Positions 54,319 through 64,000 of a stretch of DNA of 64,000 nucleotides are shown here, one piece after another; within the stretch, counting starts at the first letter, position 1, and each line of letters begins with the position of its first letter. The stretch is taken from NCBI RefSeq assembly GCF_001905095.1, contig NZ_LWLS01000058.1, forward strand, positions 62,001 through 126,000. Direction: 5' to 3'. The position numbers and the translations under genes are program-made. The stretch is from Micromonospora sp. CB01531 (GTDB lineage: Bacteria > Actinomycetota > Actinomycetes > Mycobacteriales > Micromonosporaceae). The notes beneath the pieces were generated by a model that saw only the letters and a program-made list of their open reading frames with translations, was not told the DNA's origin and did no database searches.

Positions 54319-55728
54319 TCAGTCGCTGCCGCGTCCCGCGACGGTCCGGCCGGGGCCCGCCGTACGGCGGGCAAAGAACCGGTTGGGTGCCAGCGCCGCC
54401 CGGTACGGCAGCAGCAGCGGCAGCCGGTCGCCGACCCGTTGCCGCCAGATGAAGAACTCGCCGCCCTTGTCGCCGAACGGGGCGGGCAGGAACTTGGGCT
54501 GGTTGACCGTCACGAACGCCAGCTCGGTGAACTCGGTCCTGCGACCCAGCACGAGGTCGCGCAGGATCTTGCCGCCGGTGTGACTCGCAGCGATCCCGCT
54601 GCCGGTGTACCCGTGGCCGTAGACCATGCCCGAGTCGGTTCGGCCGAACTGCGGGATGAAACTGTGGCTCCAGCTGATGAGGCCGCCGTTGCCGTGGCTG
54701 AACCCGACGTCCCGCCACTGTGGGAAGAACTCGCGGAACGACTCGCCCAGCTTGTCGAACGCCTCGTCGTTGCGGCGGTGGCGGGGATCGGTGTCCCGCT
54801 GGCCGAACATGTACCACAGGCCGCCCGCCCAGAGCACCCGGTTGTCGGCCGTCAGTCGCGCCGCCGTGGAGAACGACAGCGAGTTCGCCACCCCCTCGCG
54901 CCCCGGCCAGGCCACCCGGCCCAACTGCTCCTCCGTCAGCGGATCGGTGACCAGCAGGTAGTTCCACACCGGCATCTGGCGCGGGTACAGCTCGGGGAAC
55001 GCGCCCTGCATGGCCTCTGTCGCCACGACGACCTCGTCAGCGGTGATCGTGCCGTGCGGGGTGCTGATCTGCCACTTTCCGTCGACCTTCCGGATCGTCC
55101 GCGCCGGGGTCTGCTCGTGCAGCACCACACCCTGTTCCCGCACCACCCGGGCGAGCCCGCGCACCAGCCGGTACGGGTTGAGCAGCGCACCGCTGACCTT
55201 CAGTGCCCCGACGACGGTCGGCGAGCCGATCCGCTCCTGCGCCTGTGCCCGGTCGAGCAGGCGGAACGATGTCACCCCGGCCCGCTGAGCCCGCTTGATC
55301 TGCAGCTCCAGTCGCGCGAGCTGCTTGGTGTCCGTGGCGACCTGGAGGATGCCGGTGTTCTCGTACTGGGCGTCGATGCCGTTCTGCCGGCAGAACCGGC
55401 CGATCTCCAGGATCGACCGGGCGACCGCCCGGTAGACCCCACCTGCCTTCTCCGCCCCGTAGTACCAGAGCATCCGGCGCAGCACCTTGCCGGCGGTCAT
55501 CTGCACGAACCCGGCGTTCATCCCGGACGCGCCGCTACCGGCGAACTCCGCCTCCACCACCCGCACCGAGATGCCCGGGTCGGCCTGCTTGAGGAAGTGG
55601 GCCGCCCACAGGCCGGTGTAGCCCCCGCCGACGATGCACACGTCGCAGGAGGCATCCCCATCCAGCGGCGGGCCGACGTCGGTCGGTTGCGTGGAGTGCC
55701 AGTACATCTCTGTGGACAACTGCGCCAT
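54319..55728 (-). CDS. FAD-dependent amine oxidase-like protein (DAO family) (1)
   Basis: A 469-residue flavoprotein with the dinucleotide-binding start CDVCIVGGGYTGLWAAHFLK near residue 30 and FAGSGASGMNAGFVQM, typical of D-amino-acid-oxidase/gamma-glutamylputrescine-oxidase-like enzymes. The C-terminal FAD contact region reads MVYGHGYTGSGIAASHTGG. These enzymes oxidise C-N bonds of secondary or primary amines. In this cluster a thiazolidine, or an amino acid precursor, could be the substrate; that is inference. It is last in the minus-strand operon beginning with the aryl-AMP ligase at 60543. Confidence 0.85.
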   Translation of the reverse strand: MAQLSTEMYWHSTQPTDVGPPLDGDASCDVCIVGGGYTGLWAAHFLKQADPGISVRVVEAEFAGSGASGMNAGFVQMTAGKVLRRMLWYYGAEKAGGVYRAVARSILEIGRFCRQNGIDAQYENTGILQVATDTKQLARLELQIKRAQRAGVTSFRLLDRAQAQERIGSPTVVGALKVSGALLNPYRLVRGLARVVREQGVVLHEQTPARTIRKVDGKWQISTPHGTITADEVVVATEAMQGAFPELYPRQMPVWNYLLVTDPLTEEQLGRVAWPGREGVANSLSFSTAARLTADNRVLWAGGLWYMFGQRDTDPRHRRNDEAFDKLGESFREFFPQWRDVGFSHGNGGLISWSHSFIPQFGRTDSGMVYGHGYTGSGIAASHTGGKILRDLVLGRRTEFTELAFVTVNQPKFLPAPFGDKGGEFFIWRQRVGDRLPLLLPYRAALAPNRFFARRTAGPGRTVAGRGSD

Positions 55729-55793
55729 ACGGGTTTCTCCTTAACGGCTGTCGCGGGCAGGAACGGCTGTCGCGGTGCGGGCGGGTGACGGCG

Positions 55794-57002
55794 TCACGCG
55801 GGGCGGACGGCCAGCGGAAGGCGCTCGAAGGAGCGCAGGCTCCCGTGGTGGCGGCGGCGGGCGTCGCCGTCGGCGGCGATGTCGCGGAACCGCGTCGCGA
55901 GCGCGGTGAACGTCAGCTCGCCCATCAGCCGGGCCAGCGCGGTGCCCAGGCAGTGGTGCAGGCCGCCGCCGAAGCCCAGGTGCGGGTTCGGGGCCCGGGA
56001 CAGGTCCAGCTCGGCCGGCCGGTCGAAGACCGCCGGGTCGCGGTTGGCCGCGCCGAGCAGCAGCATCACCGACCGGCCCGCCCTGATCTTGTGCCCGCCG
56101 ATCTCGACGGCCTCCCGGGCCACCCGGATCGCGTTCTGGATCGGCGAGTCGAACCGGAGGAACTCGTCGACGGCCGACCGGACCAGCGTGGGGTCCCGGC
56201 GCAGCCGGTCCAGTTGGTCGGGATGCTCCAGCAGCGCCATGCATCCGTTGGAGACCAGCCCCATGGTTGTCTCGAACCCGGCGTGGAACAGGAACAGCAG
56301 GTTGTCGACGATCCCGGCGACGTCCCCGCGTTCCTCCGCCGGAGCCGCCGCGAGCATGCCGGCCAGGGTGGCGTCGCCGGCGGGGGCGTCCCGCAACAGG
56401 TCGGTGACGTACTCGCGCAGCCAGGCGACGGCGGCGTCGACGCCGCCGCGCTCGTCGGGCTGCAGGTTCGCCGCGTCGAACACCCGGGCCAGGTCGATCA
56501 CCCGGGGCAGCACCTCCGCCCGGTCGGCGTCAGGGATGCCGATCAGCCGGCAGATCACCGTGACCGGCAGCGGCACGGCCAGCTCCGCGACGAGGTCCAG
56601 GCGGCCGGCGTCGCGAGCCGGGGCGAGCAGGTCCGCGACGAGCGCGGCCACCGCCGGGGTCATCGCCCGCACCCGGGGCAGGCCGAACGCCTGCCCGAGA
56701 AACCGGCGGGCGCGGGTGTGCTCCGGCGGGTCCTGGGTGAGGACGATGCGGGAGGGAAACTCGGCCGCGGGCCCGTCGCCCAGGGTCAGGCGGATGAACT
56801 CCCGCGGGAAATGGCTGGCCAGCCGGCCGTCACGCAGCAGGGCGCTGACCGCGGCGTGGTCGACCACCAGCCACTGTCCGAACTCGCCCCGCACGACCGG
56901 GCCCTGCGCACGCAGCCGCTCGTACTCCGGATAGGGATCGTCGGCGCAGGCCAGGTCGACCGCGGCGATCCGGGGCCGTGCAACGGCGTCGGGGAGCGTC
57001 AC
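55794..57002 (-). CDS. Cytochrome P450 (3)
   Basis: A 402-residue P450. The heme-Cys loop is FGGGLHHCLGTALARLMG, ExxR lies in DEFLRFDSP, the C-helix QDPPEHTRARRFL is normal, and the I-helix reads FHAGFETTMGLVSNG. The GTG start overlaps the stop of the VOC gene (GTGA), so the two are co-translated. The three P450s of the cluster share AGFET in the I-helix and SNG/TNG after it, indicating they are related to one another. Substrate unknown. Confidence 0.92.
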   Translation of the reverse strand: MTLPDAVARPRIAAVDLACADDPYPEYERLRAQGPVVRGEFGQWLVVDHAAVSALLRDGRLASHFPREFIRLTLGDGPAAEFPSRIVLTQDPPEHTRARRFLGQAFGLPRVRAMTPAVAALVADLLAPARDAGRLDLVAELAVPLPVTVICRLIGIPDADRAEVLPRVIDLARVFDAANLQPDERGGVDAAVAWLREYVTDLLRDAPAGDATLAGMLAAAPAEERGDVAGIVDNLLFLFHAGFETTMGLVSNGCMALLEHPDQLDRLRRDPTLVRSAVDEFLRFDSPIQNAIRVAREAVEIGGHKIRAGRSVMLLLGAANRDPAVFDRPAELDLSRAPNPHLGFGGGLHHCLGTALARLMGELTFTALATRFRDIAADGDARRRHHGSLRSFERLPLAVRPA

Positions 57003-57490
57003 GGCTGCCCGCCGACGCGCTCGGCCCGCCGCGCCCGGTGGTGCTTCCGCATCTGCCGCATGAAGTAGTCGGCGTTGAGCCAGTACAGCTCCAGCCAGAT
57101 GTTGTCCGGGTCGCGCAGCCACACGCCGTGTCCGGCCTCCAGGAACAGCTCCTGCACCCCGCCGTGGCTGACGCCCACGGAGTCCAAGTGCGCCACCCAG
57201 GTGTGCAGGTCCTCCCGCTCGGGAACGTGGAACGCCAGGTGGTGCAGCCCCACCCGGTGCTCGTCGAACGGCTCCTCGACCGGCCGGTCGGCCTGTCCGA
57301 GGACGATGGAGGTCAGGGCGCGGGAGTGCAGCAGCGTCCGGAACGTGAACCCCGCCTCGGCCGGCCGGGCGTCGCGCACGACGGTGAAGCCCAGCGCCCG
57401 GCAGTACCACTCGGTGCTGCGGTCGAGGTCCCGGACCGTCAGGTTGATGTGGGTACCGCCGTTGAGCGGGGGTACGGAGTCGTTGACCAC
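56999..57490 (-). CDS. VOC-family protein (3)
   Basis: A 163-residue VOC protein: GTHINLTVRDLDRSTEWYCR at the N-terminus with first metal His in THINL, then RVGLHHLAFHVPEREDLHTW and HGVWLRDPDNIWLELYWLNA (Glu). The pattern is close to VOC dioxygenases and glyoxalase-type enzymes, with metal ligands present. GTG 57490 follows AGAGGA. It is translationally coupled to P450 3, suggesting action on the same intermediate. Confidence 0.85.
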   Translation of the reverse strand: MVNDSVPPLNGGTHINLTVRDLDRSTEWYCRALGFTVVRDARPAEAGFTFRTLLHSRALTSIVLGQADRPVEEPFDEHRVGLHHLAFHVPEREDLHTWVAHLDSVGVSHGGVQELFLEAGHGVWLRDPDNIWLELYWLNADYFMRQMRKHHRARRAERVGGQP

Positions 57491-57513
57491 GGGGTTCCTC
57501 TCGCAGAAGACGA

Positions 57514-58899
57514 TCAAAGAACGGTTCGCATGACGGCTGCCGCCAGGGGCGCCGTACGCCGGAGCCGGTCCTCGTACCGGTCCGCGGCGGTGGCCAGCGC
57601 GCTGACCGTGCGGACGCCGACGGCCCGCAACGGTTCCGGCTCCCAGCGGCGTGGCCGGTGCCCGGTCCAGAACAGCCGCGTCTCGGGCCGGTTCACCCCG
57701 GCCACCAGGGCAGCCAGCGTGCGGCCGGCGAGGTTGCTCAGTGCGATGCCCTCGCCGCCGTAGCCGCCGGCGTGGCCGAGGCCGCTGTCGCGGTCGTACA
57801 CCACGGCGGGCTCGCCGTCGCGGTGCATTCCGTACGCGCCGCTCCACTGGTGGCTCACGCGCGCGTCGGCCAGGGCGGGGAAGCTCTCCGCCAGGGACTC
57901 GCGCAGCCGGGCGAAGACCCGGGCGCCGGAGCGGGCGGTCGCGTCCGGCCGGGAGCCGGCGCGGTAGCCGGCCCCCCGGCCGCCCACCAGCAGGCGGCCG
58001 TCGGCGGTGCGCTGGAAGTAGGCGAACTGGTACCGGGAGTCGGCGACGGTGACCCGGTCCCGCCAGCCGGCCTCGCGCCACCGCCATTCCGGCAGCGGCT
58101 CGGTGGCCAGTACGCGGGAGATCACCGGCAGCACCCGGCGGGCGTGCCCGGGAAGTCCCCCCGTGTACGCCTCCGTGGTGCACAGCACACTGCGGGCACG
58201 GATCGTGCCCCGGTCAGTGACCACGACGCCCGGCCGCAGCCCGACCGCGCGGGTGCCCTCGACGATGGTCACCCCGCGCCGCTCGACGGCCCGCGCCAGC
58301 CCGGCGGCGATGACCGCGGGTTGCACGGCCGCGCAGTGCGGCGTGAAGCCGGACAGCAGCGCCCCGGTGACGCCGACCCGGTCGGCGGTCTCGGCGGGCG
58401 ACAGCAGCGTCATGTCGGTGATGCCGAGCTTGAGCCGCATGTCCTGCCAGTTCCGCAGCCGCGCCACCTGGGGTTGGGTGCGGGCGACGTAGAGCGAGCC
58501 GTCGCGCCGCCACCCGCAGTCGATGTCCTCGGCGGCGAGGACCCGCTCGATCTCGTCCAGGGTGCGCCGGCCCGCACGGTAGAAGCGCATGGCGTCCATC
58601 GGGCCGTAGCGCTGCACAAGGTTGGCCAGCAGGGCGGGCATCTCGGTGGTGCACCAGCCGCCGTTGCGCCCGCTGGCCCCGTAGGCCACGCGCTCGGCGT
58701 CGATGACCAGCACGGAGGCCTGCGGCGCCAGTTCCGTCAGGTAATAGGCGGTCCACAGGCCGGTGAATCCGGCGCCGACGACGACCACATCCGTCCGCAC
58801 ATCGCCGGACAGGGCCGGCCGCGGCTCGCGCAATGGCGCGGGCAGCGTGTCCAGCCACAGGCTCACCGGCCGCCGGTGCCGGTCGGGGGAAGCCGTCAT
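57514..58899 (-). CDS. FAD-dependent amine oxidase-like protein (DAO family) (2)
   Basis: A 461-residue flavoprotein with VVVVGAGFTGLWTAYYLTEL near residue 38 and VAYGASGRNGGWCTTEMPAL, and C-terminal GHAGGYGGEGIALSNLAGRT. It is a distant relative of the enzyme at 54319-55728, in the same operon; the shared GFTGLW/GYTGLW start is notable. It lies between the aryl-AMP ligase (12 bases away) and the VOC gene. Oxidation of a cyclic or secondary amine is the family expectation; the actual substrate is unknown. Confidence 0.85.
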   Translation of the reverse strand: MTASPDRHRRPVSLWLDTLPAPLREPRPALSGDVRTDVVVVGAGFTGLWTAYYLTELAPQASVLVIDAERVAYGASGRNGGWCTTEMPALLANLVQRYGPMDAMRFYRAGRRTLDEIERVLAAEDIDCGWRRDGSLYVARTQPQVARLRNWQDMRLKLGITDMTLLSPAETADRVGVTGALLSGFTPHCAAVQPAVIAAGLARAVERRGVTIVEGTRAVGLRPGVVVTDRGTIRARSVLCTTEAYTGGLPGHARRVLPVISRVLATEPLPEWRWREAGWRDRVTVADSRYQFAYFQRTADGRLLVGGRGAGYRAGSRPDATARSGARVFARLRESLAESFPALADARVSHQWSGAYGMHRDGEPAVVYDRDSGLGHAGGYGGEGIALSNLAGRTLAALVAGVNRPETRLFWTGHRPRRWEPEPLRAVGVRTVSALATAADRYEDRLRRTAPLAAAVMRTVL

Positions 58900-58911
58900 G
58901 TCGCGCCGCCG

Positions 58912-62086
<3,175 letters not shown>

Positions 62087-62087
62087 C

Positions 62088-63281
62088 GTGCGGCGCGAGG
62101 AGTTCTACCGAGAGGCCCGCGACGACCGGGACGGCCCCCTGCACGGCCTGTCCGTTCTGGACGTGACCAAGGTCTGGTCCGGCCCGCTGGCCACGAGCCT
62201 GCTCGCCGACATGGGCGCGAACGTGCTCCGGGTCGAGCTGCCGCACGGCCGCGACGGCGAGGTGCCGCCGGAGATCCCCGGCACGGGCCTGTCCTGGTTC
62301 CGTGAGACGGTGAACCGGAACAAGCGCAGCGTGGGGCTGGACCTGCGCCAGCCCGCCGGCCGGGACGCGTTCCTGGAGTTGGTGCGCGACGCGGATCTCG
62401 TGGTGGAGAACTACAAGCCCGGCACGCTTCACGGCTGGGGCGTCGGCTACGCCGACTGCCGCCGCGTCCGGCCGGACATCGTGGTCGTCTCCATCACCGG
62501 CTGGGGACAGTACGGCCCGGACGTCGACCGGCCGGCATACGATCCGGTGGTGCAGGCCGCGAGCGGCTGGATGTCGCTCAACGGTGACCCGGCGGGCCGC
62601 CCGGTCCGGGCGCCGACGTTCCTCGCCGACGAGCTGGCCGGCCTGCACGCGGCCGTCGGCGCCCTGGCCGCCCTGGCGCACCGCGACCGCACCGGCGAGG
62701 GGCAGCACGTCGACGTGGCCATGCTCGACAGCCTGCTCGCCAGCAGCTGCGGCCTGTTGACGCTGGCCGCGGCCGGCGCGCCGCCAGCGCGATGGGGCAA
62801 CCAGACCGACTTCGCGGTCCCGTCGAACGTCTACCGCTGTCTCGACGGCGACATCTACCTGTCCGTCGCCCTCGACAAGCACTGGCGGGCACTGGCGGAG
62901 ACGATCGGCCGGCCGGAGCTGGCCCGCGCGCCGGGCTACGGGCGGGGCGCGCAGCGCCGGCAGAACCGGGGCGCGGTCGACGATCTCGTGGCCGCCTGGT
63001 GCCGGCCCCGCCCGGTCGGCGAGGTGATGGCGGCCTTCCGCGCCGCGGGCCTGGTGGCCGAACGGGTGCGCACGCTGGCCGAGGTCGCGGGCGATCCGCA
63101 CGTGCGGGAGCGGGACATGCTCCAGCCGACGGTGCTGCACAACGGCGCCACCGCGCCGCTGACCGGCCCGGCGGTGAAGTTCTCCCGCACGCCGACCCGG
63201 ATCCGCCGGGGCGCGCCGGCCGCCGGCGCGGACAGCCGCGACGTGCTGGGGGACACCGCCCCGCACCCCGACGGGTCATAG
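62088..63281 (+). CDS. Family III CoA-transferase (CaiB/BaiF type)
   Basis: A 397-residue CaiB/BaiF-type enzyme: GLSVLDVTKVWSGPLATSLL, ADMGANVLRVELP, RNKRSVGLDLRQPAG, DLVVENYKPGTLHGWGVGYA, SITGWGQYGPD and PTFLADELAGLHAA. The family moves CoA between acids or acts as racemase. In the operon with thiolase and ferredoxin it could activate a carboxylic acid for beta-oxidation-type chain shortening. GTG start one base after the thiolase stop. Confidence 0.9.
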   Translation: MRREEFYREARDDRDGPLHGLSVLDVTKVWSGPLATSLLADMGANVLRVELPHGRDGEVPPEIPGTGLSWFRETVNRNKRSVGLDLRQPAGRDAFLELVRDADLVVENYKPGTLHGWGVGYADCRRVRPDIVVVSITGWGQYGPDVDRPAYDPVVQAASGWMSLNGDPAGRPVRAPTFLADELAGLHAAVGALAALAHRDRTGEGQHVDVAMLDSLLASSCGLLTLAAAGAPPARWGNQTDFAVPSNVYRCLDGDIYLSVALDKHWRALAETIGRPELARAPGYGRGAQRRQNRGAVDDLVAAWCRPRPVGEVMAAFRAAGLVAERVRTLAEVAGDPHVRERDMLQPTVLHNGATAPLTGPAVKFSRTPTRIRRGAPAAGADSRDVLGDTAPHPDGS

Positions 63282-63302
63282 GCTTTTCGATGCTGTCTGC
63301 AT

Positions 63303-63328
63303 AGTGTCTACGAGTGTCTTCCGTGTCT
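63303..63328 (+). promoter_or_regulatory. Triple GTGTCT direct repeat
   Basis: AGTGTCT (63303-63309), AGTGTCTT (63313-63320) and CGTGTCT (63322-63328) are direct repeats at 10- and 9-base steps in the gap between the CoA-transferase and SDR genes, about 120 bases before the SDR start. Direct repeats at near one helical turn suggest cooperative binding of a regulator. Confidence 0.5.
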
Positions 63329-63444
63329 CCTGCTGCATCTATTGATGTCGAGCCGAAGATGCTTCAACATAGGAGCACGGGATACAAGTTCCCGTCGCCG
63401 ATCGGGGGCACCCGGCGTGGGCGCGGCGGGCGAAGGAGGCGTGT

Positions 63445-64000
63445 GTGAGCGAGCAACCGCTGGCACTGGTGACCGGCGCCTCACGGGGTATCGGCCGCGC
63501 GGTGGCCGTCCGGCTCGCCGAGCAGGGCTACGGCCTCGCCTGCTGCTACAGCAAGCCGAGTGAGGCCGCCGAGAAGACCGAGGCGCAGGTCGCCGCGACC
63601 GGGGTGCCCAGCTACTTCGCCCCCTGCGACGTCGCCGACGACACGGCCGTGGACGCGTTCATCGCCGCGGCCGAGCGGCGGCTGGGCCCGATCAGCCGGC
63701 TGGTCAACAACGCCGGCATCACCCGGGACAGCCCGCTGGTGCTGGCCCGCCGCCCCGACTGGGAGGCGGTCATCGACACCAACCTCGGCGGCACCTGGAA
63801 CTTCTGCCGCGCCATGGCCTTCCGGTTCATGAAGCGCCGCGCCGGGGCCATCGTCAACCTCTCCTCGATCGCCGGCATCCACGGCAACGCCGGCCAGACC
63901 GCGTACGCGGCCAGCAAGGCGGGCATCATCGGGCTGAGCCGGTCGCTGGCCAAGGAGCTCGCCCCCTACGGCGTCCGGGTCAACGTGGTCGCGCCCGGGT
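63445..64000 (+). CDS. SDR-family reductase, FabG-like (3' end outside window)
   Basis: The first 185 residues of a short-chain dehydrogenase: ALVTGASRGIGRAVAVRLAE (NADP-binding loop), CDVADD, RLVNNAGITRDSPL, the catalytic Ser in NLSSIAGIHGNAGQ, and YAASKAG (Tyr and Lys). These are classical FabG-type motifs. The GTG start at 63445 has GAAGGAGG upstream. It probably reduces a 3-oxoacyl thioester, in keeping with the thiolase and CoA-transferase before it. The reading frame is open at the window edge. Confidence 0.9.
   Translation, partial: MSEQPLALVTGASRGIGRAVAVRLAEQGYGLACCYSKPSEAAEKTEAQVAATGVPSYFAPCDVADDTAVDAFIAAAERRLGPISRLVNNAGITRDSPLVLARRPDWEAVIDTNLGGTWNFCRAMAFRFMKRRAGAIVNLSSIAGIHGNAGQTAYAASKAGIIGLSRSLAKELAPYGVRVNVVAPG

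Overview
The DNA is very GC-rich, uses GTG and TTG starts freely, and packs genes into tightly overlapping operons. It contains actinobacterial families such as DUF2637, replication-relaxation, DUF427 and DUF4188. This points to an actinomycete, plausibly Micromonosporaceae; the genus cannot be fixed from the sequence alone. No tRNA, rRNA or CRISPR array was seen.

Positions 1-7.5 kb are a mixed flank. It holds the end of an OMP-decarboxylase-like barrel gene coupled to a GNAT acetyltransferase. Next come parts of a mobile or plasmid-type module (a replication-relaxation protein and a DUF2637 membrane protein with TGACAGA repeats between them), a small CPCC zinc-ribbon gene, a divergent DUF427/DUF4188 pair, and a decayed IS110-like transposase fragment that sits where the next region begins.

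Positions 7.5-64 kb read as one large nonribosomal peptide cluster, apparently continuing past the right edge. The core is three NRPS proteins. NRPS1 (22441-28995) is ArCP-Cy-A-PCP-Cy-A-PCP. NRPS2 (28992-34115) is Cy-A(with inserted methyltransferase)-PCP-degenerate TE. NRPS3 (47043-51065, minus) is Cy-like-A-PCP-TE. Three of the four A domains carry cysteine-type specificity residues. A thiazolinyl imide reductase, a saccharopine-dehydrogenase-like protein and a type II thioesterase are translationally coupled behind NRPS2. The core therefore resembles the pyochelin/yersiniabactin/coelibactin (aryl-thiazoline) logic. An aryl-AMP ligase (58912-60543) can load the N-terminal carrier domain, and a PPTase is divergent from NRPS1.

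Around this core is a large tailoring set: three P450s and a ferredoxin, two standalone condensation domains, two free carrier proteins, and a fatty-acyl-AMP-ligase-like enzyme in an operon with two acyl-CoA dehydrogenases. There are also two further ACAD-fold enzymes, an FMN reductase with an SsuD-like monooxygenase, a ferritin-like diiron oxygenase, three methyltransferases, two aldehyde dehydrogenases, two DAO-type flavoenzymes, three VOC proteins, a thiolase, a family III CoA-transferase, an SDR and an MFS exporter. No siderophore importer or salicylate synthase is visible, so the product is not obviously a siderophore.

The strongest unusual signals are a terminal Cy domain whose DxxxxD motif reads RxxxxD, an ExxxxD in the first Cy domain, a thioesterase remnant without its nucleophile motif at the end of NRPS2, a 30-codon ORF locked by 4-base overlaps between NRPS2 and the next gene, and a short AGTGTCTT-type repeat recurring in many of the cluster's intergenic regions.
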